From Cryphonectria parasitica EP155 (taxonomy: Eukaryota; Ascomycota; Sordariomycetes; Diaporthales; Cryphonectriaceae), in contig NW_024468919.1 of assembly GCF_011745365.1 (NCBI RefSeq), positions 558,001 through 622,000 on the forward strand: a DNA stretch of 64,000 nucleotides. The letters run 5' to 3'. The notes under the pieces were generated by a model that made no database searches, was not told where the DNA came from, and saw nothing but the letters and a program-made list of their open reading frames with translations. Below are positions 13,184 to 25,563 of this stretch, piece by piece. A program made the translations under genes and the position numbers. Numbering within the stretch: position 1 is the first letter of the stretch; each line of letters starts with the position of its first letter.

Positions 13184-14547
13184 TTACTGAGCCCGGCGAT
13201 GCCTGTCGGACTTGCTGTAGCTGCCGTCGCGGGTGTCGCGATCCCGGTGGCGGTGGGAATGAGAGGTTCCACTGTTTCCTGTCTGAGCTGGTGTACTGGT
13301 GGGAGAGGAAGTGGTCGCACGAGGGAGGGGGTTCTGGCTCGCAGGATCGTACTGGGGCTGGGGGTCATACTGGTAAACCGGCGGGCCTGAGGAGTTGTAG
13401 TCCTGCTGGGTGGTCGCGTAAGTGTTCCCACGGCCGTACACGGTGTCTAGCGGCTGTGCAGGGTGGCCACCTTGGTACTGGCCTTGGCCATAATACCCAG
13501 CGCCTTGGGACTGGGGTTGGTAGGCAGAGGCAGACATCCTGGAGTCCGGGTACGGGCGACCAGACCGGCTTGTCTGGTGCGCGCCCACGTCGAGGTACGG
13601 AGGGCCGCCTCCCTCCGAGCTGTATACGGTGGCGCCATAAGGACCTTGCGTATAGGCGCCCTGTCCCGATTGTGCGTTATACCTGCTGTCCGGTGCCTGG
13701 GATGTAAAGGCCTGTCCTGTAGCGTACTGAGGGTTGCCATATGGGGCCTGTCGGTTGTCATATGGGAAGCCCGCTCCTCCTGGTCCCGCTCCAGCGCCAC
13801 TGTATCCGGGAGCATCGTTTCCAGGGTACCTGGGCACAAGGTCATAAGAATCACGGCTTGAGCCGACAGGGTAGGAATATGCAGGAGATTCATACTGTGC
13901 AGGGGTTGTTGTGCTGTTGAAGCGACTGGACGAGTCGCTGTATCTCGCTGTCGGGGTGTTAGAGAGTGTGCTTCTCATAAGAAAACAAGAGAGATCGCTT
14001 GAGGTGGTTATACCTCCACTACCGCCAGAGTGACTCCTCCTCTCCTGCTCCCAGCGAGCGGAGTCGTTCTTCAGATCCTGGATCATAGCCTGTAGGGCAT
14101 GACAAGTTTATACTTTTAGCTTCGTCGGGCGCATCGGGAAGGAGGACGAAACACAGGTAGCACGTACGGTAGTCAGAGCTCGATAAGCAGTGACACGATA
14201 GCCCTGCATCATCTGGCCGGTAGTTGGGTCCTGTGAAGAAGAGGCGACATCAATATGTGTGATTATCTTTAAAGTGCAAAGGGCCGGGGGGGGGGGGGTT
14301 CTCCTCTCCTCGGTGTTGTGACGAAAAGAGCGCGCGCCAACAATCAGGCAGCAACAAGAGGGGCGGGAGGGCAAAGGCATACAGTATAGTTTCCAGGTCG
14401 GACGAGCGCGTCGTTGCCAAGATAGCGGCAAATGTCGGCGGTGATAACCTCGCGGTCTATTCCATCGCGAGGTACGAAATATTCGTTTTGTCGTGGCGCT
14501 GAGGCCTGCGCCGCGCTTGATGCGCCGCCATCTCTTCTTGAGGACAT
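13184..14547 (-). CDS. rfeG: RfeG-like fungal regulator, low-complexity C-terminus
   Basis: Proteins with this N-terminus are annotated in other fungi as transcription factor RfeG; the biochemical role is unclear to me. Proposed complement exons are 14383..14547, 14168..14230, 14014..14089 and 13184..13947 (355 residues). The conserved head reads YFVPRDGIDREVITADICRY, then LGNDALVRPG, GYRVTAYRALTTAMI and DLKNDSARWEQERR. The remainder is a Tyr/Gln/Gly/Pro-rich disordered tail. The third intron (13948..14013) is exactly 66 nt, starts GTATAA, has a CTAAC branch and ends CAG; retaining it keeps the frame open and would add 22 residues, so a 377-residue isoform is possible. Pyrimidine-rich DNA upstream (14550-15000) suggests a long leader. 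Confidence 0.8.
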
Positions 14548-17500
14548 CGTGTGCAGGTTAGGGGTGGTAAGGGAAGAAAAAAAAACTACTAAAAGTGCAG
14601 ATCGTCCTGTCTAACGGGGGTGTGAGTTGAGAACGAGAGGGATCGAGGGATTTCCTGTTCAACTCTAGAAACAGATTGACACGAAAGAAGCCACGAAGTG
14701 CAATAGGGAAGAACAAACAGCTGGCACTTGGGGAGGGAAGAGGAAAGACAAGGGATAATTGTCTGAATGTCGAGGTGTCTAGGACGAGTAGGCTTTTTGG
14801 GAGGTTGTGAAGAGAAACAATGTGGTCGGTTGGGGAGGGGGAAAGAGAATGGGGGGAAGCCAGTTGAAGAAGGAACAGCGGTGGGGGGAGGTGGGTTGAG
14901 AGAGAACCGGGGGGGGGGGCGAGACCTTCGACCACTAGCTGCTAGAAAGGAGCGAGTGACTCTCAGACCCAGAGTTAGTGAATCTCCCCCCCCCCCCTTC
15001 TCAGGAAGGCACAGGCGACAGGATAGGCGGCCTGCGCTTGCTGCTGCTACGTGGTGGATCCTTCCCAGCTCAGAGTTCTTCAATAGGGCTTATGGCCCTC
15101 TGTGGAAGACGAAAAAAAAAAAGAAAGAAAAACACCCAGAGAGAGGCAAGACTAGGCGGCCACACAGGGCAAAGGGAACGAGGGTACATTGAGGGGACAA
15201 TACCACAACCTCCAGAGACACTGGCACAGTAAGCAAGTAGTGGCCTGTTTCCATACAGTCCCCATACATCCCAGCGTGTGGTTGGCAGGTCACTAGTTGG
15301 AAAAACAAGGGCCTGCTGGACCTCATCCTGGGCCTACCGTTGGCTGAAGGGCTTTCCATTGGACCCACGGGCCACACAAGGCCAGGCTAAACAGCCTGAC
15401 AGAGCGCCATAGATCTCCCCTGAGCTGCAGGATTAGGGAGTCTACCGATGCAACGGGAACAGGGGCTTCCCGGGCTTGTCAGGCAGCTTGACGACATTCT
15501 TGGGTGTCCTCAAAAGATTGGGTCGCTGTCGGATTTCCCTGGGGCTGGCCTCTCTCTCTCTCTCCACGTCAGGCAACGCACGTGGGGAAGAGTGAGAGAG
15601 AGAGAGAGAGAGAACAGAGGAGGTTGGGGGGGGGGGGCGAACATCTCACCGGCATGTCATGCAACAAGCTGCAGCTGAGTTGATTCTTTCCTCCCTCAAG
15701 TCTCCGAGACTGCCTCAGCTCGCGCAAGACAGCTCGTGACTGGACAACCAGCCTCTTTTCCCCACCGCTTCGGAGGACGAAAAAGGGCTGCGCACTGCAG
15801 GCCGGTGTCATGGTCAGCATGAGACTGGGTCATCGACTGGACATGCCTTCCGAGAGGGAGCATGAGCGTGCGTGTGAGCCACAGAGAGGTGGGTGTCGCC
15901 TACTACCAGTACAAGTATGTGTGTGGCACGTACCACAGGATGTACCACAGTACCGCACCACACCCACCATATCGTAATACAGGACCGAAAAGGTTCTGGC
16001 CATGCCCTGCCCCTACCATTAAGTACTATAGTAAGTACCTACCCAGTACTGTAGTAAAGGTACAACTGACACTTGCAACCAGAACAAGGTCCAAACAAGG
16101 TTCCCGGTGAGCCAGCGGGAGATCACCGCTTGCGTGGGAGAACCTGGTTGGTCGGCCAAGCGGTACCACCCCCCCCCTTCTTTGAATGTACCTACTTATA
16201 CTTACATGGTGAGGAAGCCTAGTACAGGACTTTCGCCCATTAGTTTTGGGGTCCTGAAGTGTACCTAAAACAAGCGTTGCAACGACAGCATCGAAATGCA
16301 CTCATGCTAAGGGACTACTAAATCTGTCGCCTTTTGCAGGTTCAGGAAGCTGTCTGTTGATCATGTCCTTGTTGATTGTCGATGTTGTTTGTTGTTCTTG
16401 ATTTATGATGACGATAAATTCATATGAATATTGATAACTACAGTGATGATGATGGTGATAGTAAGAAGGATGACAACCTTGGGCGATATTGTGTCCAACT
16501 GAGCAATAACCTGCCTCCATGTTCCTGGGCAGGACCACATCCTCCGTGGTCGCTCGCTTGTTGTCCCTCCTTTACTCACGTCCCGAGACACTCGTCAACA
16601 TATCTTTGGGTCAACATAACCCAGCCAGTCGGTACTTCCGGTGAGGTACCATCTCTATGAGGCCCCGACTTTTCATGTCTGTACACTCTTCTTTCGTCAG
16701 CAAGAGAAGCATGGAATGGGCGAATAGATGCCCATGCAAGGCCATACCACCGCCAGACGATGAGAGAGTTGCAGCAGGCTTAGCCCGGCGGTGAGACGAA
16801 GATCCCCAGCTCGCCATGCCCGTCGGCCCGGATTTTTTTTCCTTCCTTTCTTCTTCTCTTACCAAAGCCTACCTGGTCTATCGTCAGCAGCAATGGATTA
16901 TAAAATAGAAACACAGAAGCTTCCGCTCGTAAGCAGCCCGCGACCGCCCGCAGCCGAGGCTTGCAGCCGCATTAAAGTCGGTGATCCTTTTGGGCGTTAG
17001 CTTTGCCAGGCATACTGGCTCGTGGAGAGAGCGAGGCCGGCTGATTGCGGAGAGCGGAACCGCAACACACATAGTACTTAGTTATTGGAACCCCCCCCCC
17101 CCCCTCCAGCCACGCCAGCGGATTGATTCCACCACCTCTGTTGTACACCAATGTTGTGGGCCGTCAACAAATGATGTTTTGAACCATTCACTTGTTCACT
17201 CACTCACACAAGTCTCGCGAGCTGGGCTGCCCCATGACCGTCACCACATCTTCTTTGTTTTATGTGTGTGTGCAGTGTTTGACTTAGCTTCGCACGAGGC
17301 GCCATTGCTACCCTACCGACATGGCTGCTCCTGGTGGCGAGGCTGCCGAGCATCACGCCGCGCAATCTTACGTACTATTTTTTGGTGGTACTCCCAGTGT
17401 CCCCTACACTGACTGCATCACAAGGACGAAGATCATCATCAGGGTTGGCGAGCGGGGGGAGAGGAGTGCGCTCGTTCAAATTCCTGATTCTTGGTCCATC

Positions 17501-18826
17501 CACCGATCCATCCACCACACGTCGCTGTTATCGCCGAGTTATCGCCCAGTGGCAAGCTCGTATGCAGCAGTCATCTCCATGTCTGCATATCGACCGACAT
17601 TTGCGACGATGCCTGTGGTCCAAAACCAGACCACCCAGGCCCTACCGACACGATAGCAACGGCGCTGATATTTAGGAGGCAAATCAGAGCAGAGCACGAG
17701 GGTGCTGCCCTCTTGGTCTGCCCACTGAGATGATGTAAAATTCCTTGTGTGTGGGGTCTTTTTTCCTTCCTGTTTTTTTCTTTCTTTCCATTTTCGGCCT
17801 GAGGCTGTTGGGCTCCAATGCGCTGGAGCCTGACGTTGGGCGGGAACAGGGATTATGGGTCCAAGGCGCCCTGGTATTGTCCAATAAGCATCTCGACCAC
17901 ACCATAGATATTGATACATAGTTGCATAGTACATGGGTACGTACGGTACTTTGCATGTGGACTAGACAACCTTCACCTGATGAGGCACGTTGTAGCGAGA
18001 ACAAGATAATTGTCGTACCCGCGTGGTGACGGCAGAGTCGGAACCATATTAAAATAAAGGGGCTTCACGATGGGAACGAATGTGTTGCGAGACCCTGTGA
18101 CTTGGCACCACAGGATATTCTGTAATTGTGGTAGTAGTATGTATTCAATGTTGTTTTGGCTGGATAATATCGACTCTGCTCTATACGTACTCGTGTGAAT
18201 GCCGTCAATTGTCTCCCTGGTTGATAGGCAGGGCGGCATGTGTGAGGGTCGATCCAACCTCGCCCTTGCAGGTACCGTGCCTCGCCCCCCTCGCCCGCCG
18301 TCTCCAAACCAAGGGCGGACGCATTTCACGACTTGGGCTAGATGTAGATGCATCATTCTGACCGAGGTGTGTGTGCGCGCGTGCGCGCGCGTGGTCAGCA
18401 ATCAGGGCCCCGGAACAAGCGAGTCGAGGGCCAAGACTGATCTTCCGCCTCGCTACATTTCTGGCTGGATAGTGCAACATGCTGGTGGGTATTGGGTCGG
18501 AGCAGCGGTCGAGGTTGCGTTCCTTTTCATTCAGACTCAAACGTGAGGCTCCATCGGACAAGGACCCGATGTTCTTCGGTCACCGCTGGCTCTGCTGCAG
18601 TAGAACGGGACTGTAAACCTCATCCTGCTGTACCTTTCCCCGGCAGATGGATTCCCCTGAAGGATGGCCACAAGCCTTGAGGCGTGGACTATCCCGCCTC
18701 CATCATCCCCGAAGGGCTCGCAGAGCATGCTAGATTATACGCTGACGAGAAGCGGCCTTCTGCTCCGTCTTATTGGGCGTCAGAACAGAGTGGGGGGCCC
18801 CTTGTTTTCAATGGTGTGAGGTCCGG
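14548..18826. other. 4.3-kb gene-poor interval
   Basis: The first 500 bases look like the leader and promoter of the RfeG-like gene: long CT tracts on the minus strand and G/C homopolymers. The rest is repeat-poor sequence with short conflicting frames, clusters of GTAC-containing words near 15910-16070, and a C homopolymer near 17092-17104. No gene is supported. Confidence 0.5.
15551..15613. repeat. (TC)n ... (GA)n inverted repeat
   Basis: A TC run ends in CCACGT and, after about 10 bases, ACGTGG leads into a GA run. The two arms could pair as a hairpin with an imperfect purine/pyrimidine stem. Confidence 0.7.
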
Positions 18827-21257
18827 TCATCCAAACTTCAACTTGCTCTGCCCGTTCTCCATCTTTTCCTTGCTCTTGTTGGTGGGCCGTCTGGCCGCTA
18901 CACCTAGTGTTCCCGTGCGGGTGTTGTTGTTGCGAGCTGAGGATGATGACGAGGCGGATGGTGCAGCTGCAGACGCAGCGCCGTGGCCAACAAATGCTCG
19001 ACTGCCACGTTCTTCCTCCTGGAGATCTCTGGCAAGGTGCTCGTCCTGATGACACTGGAATTCCTCGGCGGCCTGAAAGCCCTGCCTGCAGCGCTCACAC
19101 GTGTAAGCCGTGATTGGAAGCTGCATCTGGCGGTCACGGTCGAGTCCCTCCCTCGCATCATTTCCTGCAGATGCAGATTGCCGCCCCGAGATAGGATTGC
19201 TGTCGTGACCGTGCGACGTTTCACTGCCTTCGACCTCTCCGTTGCCCGTATTCAGAGACGACGTGTCGCCGCCTGCAAACTTGTCGGGCTGTTTCAAGAA
19301 GAATTGTTGGATGCCAGGCGTTTTGTCCGATTTCTTTTGCTTGCCCGAGGGGTGGTGATGGAAGTGGCGATGGGGGTCTGGTGACAACTCCTCAGGGGCC
19401 TCTCGAGAAGCCCTCTTCAGAGCCTGGGCCTCTTCTCCCTTGACAAGAAACGCGCCGATGCCCATGTTCCCGGTGACCCCCTCATCAAAACCACCCACGC
19501 TGAGCGACAGATTTGCGCAGGGCCATACTTTGCCCTCCAGGACAATCTGGTTTAGCAAATTCTTTCCGAGTCCGAGCAGCATCTCCTTGTCGATTGGTTT
19601 TCCCTGGGGGATTGGGCTCTGTCTGGATTTGGTCTGACCTCCCTGTCGATGGTGAAGGTTAATGGTCCGAGGACGTCTTTTGTTCTCGAGGACACCCTCT
19701 TCGACGAGGCGGGAGAAAATGTCACCCACGAAGATGCGAAGCCATTTGATGGCCTGCTCGGTGCTGTTGATGCTTGGTCGGAATGATTTGGCCGACAACA
19801 TTGACTTGATCTGGACTCGGGAGTTAACCTCCGACTGGTCGATGCCCCTGATGGTATTGTATACCCAACTTCCCGTGTCGTCTCCCAACTTCAGCTTGAG
19901 CTGCTCGATAGGTATCAATAGCAGCTCACTGACGGCGTCGGTACCGAATGTTTGCGCGACTTGGTCGCCCAACTTGCCGCCCAAATTACGTATCTTGGTG
20001 AACTTGAAGCCCGACAAGAAGTGAGCGATGGCGCGATTTCGGACGACTGTCTGGCCATTGGGCTTCTTGGAGCCAGAGCCCAATTTCGAAAGCATCTTGT
20101 TCTGGGCGACACCCGCCGACTGCACCACGAAGCCAGTCAGCTGATGTTCAAAGTCTTACACTGCAACCTAAGTAGAGGCTACTGCTTACGCATGTGAAGT
20201 TCAACCTGTCACGGATGGCCTCCCTGACGCCCCTTACAATTTCTGACCCGATCAGAATTGCCACGTCGTCCCAATCTGGGTCGTCAGTCTCGGTCTCTGT
20301 GTCATCCAGGTCCACAAGAGCGTCAGCCTTCCAGTCCAGTGCCGTGATGGATGGCACGGGGAGTTTCTCAGTAGGATCATCGTAGGGTGGCGGGCGGTTG
20401 AGCTCTGGAAACCGCGTGGTCATGATAGATTGGACTTGAGCAGATAGATCGAGGAACTATGAAAATATGGTGGTTAGAACGATCCATCTCTCAGGGCCAG
20501 GGAGGAGAAGTCTGGTGACCGGGCATTAGCACTCGCCACTTCGTCGATGGAAGCTTTTTCCACCTTTTGGAGATCTGCCGGAAGTGACTCCTTGATGACG
20601 GCCAGGATGTTCCTCGACTGCATCCGGTAACTACAGTATTGAAGCATCAACATCATGTGGCTTCATTGCTGGTTGGGTCTCCCCACAGAGAAAGAGAAAA
20701 AGAGAGAGAGAGAGAGAAAAAGAAGAAGAAAGAAAAGAGTTAAAAGTAAAAGCTGGGAGGGCGGTGCTCACGGATCGAGTGACACCTTGTCAGTGTTCAC
20801 CACGGGGTCGTCTCGGTACGCCCAGTTCTCCTCACCTTCCCGCCACGTAGCGACATGCTGACAGATGAGGTTCTCGCAAAGTTTCTTTGCCTCGCCAATG
20901 TCATGAAATCGTCCAACGCCCTTGTCCCTGGCAGGATAGTTGACGGCAATCAAGCCTTGCCTGGCGCGTATGTCAGAACAGTCCTTTCCTTCTTGTATCG
21001 AAAGTCTTTTGAAGAAGAGGGAGGGAGCCACCGTACCACTGCTGCACAGCTAGGGGTTGGTCGTCGGGAAGGTCCAAGCGCCGCATCTCACACTGCGCAT
21101 AGAAGGCATCCAGGTCGATATGGGCCACGACTCGGAGAGGGCATGATGTCGAATAGGATGCCAAATGAGCAAAGTTGCGATACGTGAACTTGGATCTCTG
21201 GCGTCCAGGAGCTCCAGCCGGGGACGACTGCCTGAAGCTTGGCGGCGGGGACGACAT
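18827..21257 (-). CDS. rad30: DNA polymerase eta (translesion, Y family)
   Basis: It copies past UV photoproducts in the nucleus. Complement exons 21037..21257, 20772..20960, 20537..20630, 20190..20456 and 18827..20119 give 687 residues. The first catalytic motif is DLDAFYAQ at residues 48-55. The second, SIDEV/FLDLS, spans an exon junction, with D166 and E167 just before it; that intron (20457..20536) starts GCGAGT instead of GT and has a CTAAC branch and a TAG acceptor. The thumb and little-finger regions follow (KLGSGSKKPNGQT, LSAKSFRPSI). The tail has an I-x2-FF motif near residue 530 (PCNA- or Rev1-binding type), a UBZ-type finger (CERC...HQDEH, about 596-618) and a terminal QSKLKFG. The second intron holds a GA tract. 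Confidence 0.95.
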
Positions 21258-23138
21258 GGCGCCAGGTGATGTGATTGATTCAGGGTCTCATGCCGATATT
21301 ACGAGAACGCATGACGGGTCAAGCTGAGACGAAAGACATCGGACAAGCTCTGCAGCGCCTCAGGATCTCAAGACGCAAGTGGCGTTTGGTCGAGGTCGTT
21401 CCGTTGGGATCGAGGACGTTCACGACGGGCGTGCAGGGGATTAACCCTGCATTTTGGTAAAGGGCGGCGTTAGTGGTGTTAACAGATGTGCACTTGCCCG
21501 GTCATATCCCGCTGGTAGTGAGTGCAACGAACCACATGGGTATCAACTCAATTTGGTCAAGCATACATGACACTAACTACCTCAATCAACCTCTCCTCTT
21601 ATCCACGATCCATCACATTGTGACTAACCACTGCTCTCAAGGAGCAGATGCGCCCAAATTACTAGCTCACCTCCATCACGATACCTCAGTTTTCAATGGG
21701 ATGAACCCTGGCGATGTACTGTCTCTGCTCAATTGATGGCCCCACAGTGCGCGAGCACCACAATGAAAGCCCCAAAACTTCCACAGTACATTGGGGTTAC
21801 CAAAATGAGGATCGGATCCTCATCTGGCAAGCAGCAATCCAATCCAGGTGGACGGGGAGACCGTACCCCTCTTCTTGTCACTCTTGTCCCTTTTCGTCTT
21901 CTTCTTCTTCTTCTCCTCCTCCCGTCATCCTTTGCTGAATGCTGCCGGGTGCTTACTCATGCTGTGTTCCGGCGGCGGCAGTCCATTCGGTTACCTTTCT
22001 CTCACTGTCCGGGGAGGGGGGGGGAGTGTGACGCTGAAGAGAATCTGGTAGTCAATCTGCAACGGCTGCCTTTGTGCTTCCATGAGCTTTGCTTTAACAT
22101 GGCTGTTGGCATTTCATGAGCACACGTGGGGATGCGAAGTGCGAACCTGTGCTGTCTGACGATATGCTTGATAAAAACTGCTTTGGCGGGGTCTCCGCCA
22201 AAAGTACGAGCAGTGCTCCAACTCTCTTCCCCCTCCCCCCCCCCGGCGCCCCCCTTCCTCCAGGTGGACAAGGTCAGAGCCCATCGGTCGCGACCAGACA
22301 GATCCGACTCCATGGTCAGTACGTTCAAAATGCCTGCCAAACTCATCACAAGAGGCAACAGTTTGCGCAGCTGTCCCTGCCGCATGGGACCTTTGTCCTA
22401 TCTAGCGACAGAGTGTGGGGGGATTGGATACCGTCAAAGACTAAACATGCCCAAGTGTAACATCGTGTGAACACTGCAAGACATCGGATCTAAGCTGACC
22501 ATTCTTGCTACTGCTGCTTCGGATTCTATGCCATGTGTCCTGAGAACAGTACATTCTCTCTCTGGTCGCATAATACGTCCATATAGGCCTTTGACGCCGT
22601 CGCTCCTTGTATTCTCCTTTCTTTCTTTCTGTTTTGATTGAGAATCGAGGAATGATACGCCTGCGGCAATGTTACTCCTGTCTGTGACGGCTTCTTGTTC
22701 TGTTATAATGGGGACCTAGCATTGCTTGCCGAGGGCGAAAAGAAGCACAATCACTCCTGCAACCAGCAACGCATGTGGCTTTGGTCTCGGTCGAAGCAAG
22801 CATGTCGATGAGCTGGAGGACCGTCACTCCTGCTTTGCTCGTGCTCGCCCCGATGCTGCGTCCTAGTTCGGTCTGTTGCTACTTCACGATGTGTCTGCAT
22901 TCCCGAGCATGCATGCTAGACATCGCCACGGCCTCGATCGGCCGTGACCTAGAACCTCAACATACGACAGTAATATGCCGGGCCCTGAGTCTAACATCAA
23001 GTGCTCATTCACGACAAAAATTCGGCCTCAGTGCCCGACATATACTCGGGCGGCCCAGCAATGGAAACCGCATCATAGCCTCGAAAGTGATGTTCAGGAT
23101 TGCACAGAGAGGCTCTCGTCAATTACTGTCCTGGCCAT

Positions 23139-23193
23139 ATTCCTCTCTCTCCTCTCTCTCTCTCTCTTTCTCTCTCACTCTCACACACACGTT
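23139..23193. repeat. CT/CA microsatellite
   Basis: A run of TCTC units changes into CACACA on the same strand. Confidence 0.9.
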
Positions 23194-24203
23194 GTTCTTC
23201 CATTATGTACAAGTTGCTGACCTTGAACCGCAGGGCGAACCGAGGCGCGTCGGGACCCTGGCCGGAAGGAGGGGTTCCTTCACTCCTATGCAGTCTATCA
23301 AACCCTTGTGATCGCAGAGTATGGTGCAACGAAGATTCCTCGGGGTCTGGGCCAAGACACATGGGGGACCTAGATCGTCCTAACATTGTCTGTCGTGCAT
23401 ATGCACAGTGTCAGATGACGAGGAACCACGTCCAAACTCTATGTCATTGTTGCCGCAATAAGGCTGCGGGCACAACATATCCCAACCCACGTGCTTTGGG
23501 CTCCTAACACCTGGTTTCCCATCCGAGGGACAGAAACCGATCGGGTCTTCTTCTTCCATATCCGAGTATCATGTGTCATCACAGAAATTGGATCCCGACG
23601 AGAGTTTGAGCGTGAATAGGGCTCCGGACCAACTAGTGACTTCCATCACCAGCGTCAATGTGCTCAGGTTTGTATTTCGTTATAGGGCGAGAGACACGCA
23701 CACGGCTCGTCGTGTCGTTGTTGATAGGGTATGGCTGTGTATTCCAGGTGCCCTCTACACGACGCTGCTACACCGAGACGGAAGGATGAAGGCGGGCTTG
23801 TTTCCAACAGGCGATGCTCCTGAGGAGCAAGGACAGACCAGCCGGCGTGCCGCTATCACCTCGGTCCTCATAAGGCTGCTGTTGTTGCGCGCCGTGCCCG
23901 GCCACGTGTTTGATGGGTTCTTGACAACGAAATTCTCTTGTTCCTTTTGCTTGCTCTTGTTCTTGCTCTTTTTGTTCCTCTGTCTCTGTTCTCTTTCCAT
24001 GTTGGTGGGACCCGGCTCGCCGTCTTCTGCGACGCTACGAGCCCCGACAGCCCTACGGCCTCCCGCAAAATGAGCACACTGACAACGCCCTCCGGGCATC
24101 GGTCTCTCGAGCGTGGCAAGTGCAGAGAGGTTTCAGAAGCTTCCAGGAAGCTTCCACCGCCAACCAGAAGCTCTAGCGCCCCGTCTACCCACCAGGTAGG
24201 ATT

Positions 24204-24601
24204 TTGGAGCCCACAGTCGACCTTTTCTTTCCCCTTCGCAGGATGTGCGACCCCCTTGCGCGGCTCCATATCGTCCTGACCGGCGCCCTACCCTACCAGC
24301 CTCCACGTTCCAAGGTTACTTCTTTGGTGCAGCTTCTTGACTCCATCTCCACTGCTCCACACATTCTCGGCCTACAGCGTCACGCATCTACTTCCTCCCG
24401 CCCCCCTCCCCCTTCCTTCCGGGTCGAGCGTGGAGCTTCTCCCCCACCCGGACCTCCCAGCTATTCATCGTGTACTGGCACAGCAGCATTCTCGACACCC
24501 CGAGAGTGACGAGATGGGCACACCACAGGATCCTACGAGAGCTTTGAAGCCCTGGACGAGGGCTCGGTGGATCCGCCCGGAGACTACACTTTGCCCTAAA
24601 A
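24204..24601 (+). pseudogene. Possible decayed coding segment with one internal stop
   Basis: One frame reads LVQLLDSISTAPHIL, a Pro/Ser-rich linker with PPGPPSYSS, then a TGA at 24507-24509, and continues open as an acidic segment containing SYESFEALDEGSVDPPG to TAA. The text on both sides of the stop looks protein-like and stays in one frame, so a single nonsense change is a possible explanation. No family is recognised and the signal could be chance. Confidence 0.25.
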
Positions 24602-24807
24602 AGGGCTGTTGAGCCGTAGCCACCTGGTGAGAACATCATCTCGGTTGTGTCGAGGCTGACGTTTTGTCCCAGAGGCCCGAATTTATGCTAGCATTTTCGA
24701 TGTTGTCCTCCCTTGACCTTGCAAAGCAATCTGGGCCAGAGATGAGGCTCAATAGTTGCTGTAGCAGATGGACACGGCTCATAACTGCTTTCTCTACATA
24801 TATAAAA

Positions 24808-24832
24808 GTATATATATATATATATATCCATG
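24808..24832. repeat. (TA)n microsatellite
   Basis: An AT dinucleotide run of about ten units. Confidence 0.9.
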
Positions 24833-25357
24833 TATTGTGGAAGATGCGGTGGTGTCTGTTGCTGTCCAGCTCTATCGACAGACAAGGTCGTCACAACATT
24901 TCTAGTCATCGCGGTTCACAGCACGCGATCGGTCTGTCCTTTTGGTGTTTTAAACCTGAACCATCTTGGCTCTTTGCATCGTCTCTGTGCTGCTAGTCGA
25001 CCTGCCGATTCACGCGTGTGTACAGTCTAGCTGTTCCACTACCCAGGGCCCTCATCCCCAAACGAGTCCAGGGTCTCTACCATCACTCACTCAAAATGTA
25101 AAGTCTCTCCCCATTCGCCTACCGCTTCTGTCATCAGCACATGATGTAGAGATCCTGATGAGCTATACAGGGGTGGCACGGAATCTTACTCGAATGCTTC
25201 GGGCCACTGGTATTGTGCGTAGTGGTTGTTCCCTCATTTTGTGTCATCTGATCCTCCTCATCGGGAGAGAAGATGAGAATATATTTATATATCCAAGAGA
25301 AGTGTACACCATGTTTTGAAGACATGAAGTTCTAACACACACACCTCTACATAACAG

Positions 25358-25563
25358 GCTGCGTTTGCGCCCAGACAAAACCCCTCCTCCAGAACATGAA
25401 CCGTTCTGATAGCCAGGTCTGCGAGGACGCAAGTTGTTCTCATCGTCGGTGCTACAAGTGCCGGGCTGTGCCCCAAGGAAGCTGCTACCACCAGGCCTAC
25501 GATCATGAACAAGGATATTTCCATGGTCATAACCAGGAGTACGGTAGCTATCAACGACGCTGA
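25358..25563 (+). CDS. Possible Cys/His-rich terminal exon
   Basis: Following a plausible acceptor (CATAACAG at 25350-25357), a frame reads C-V-C, then V-C-x4-C-S-H-R-R-C-Y-K-C-R-A-V and a His/Tyr/Gln-rich tail to TGA at 25561. The C-x-H-x2-C-x2-C spacing resembles small fungal zinc-binding proteins such as the one at 39111. An internal ATG at 25396 could also start a 55-residue product. No upstream exon was identified, and the opposite strand is also open here, so this is tentative. Confidence 0.3.
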
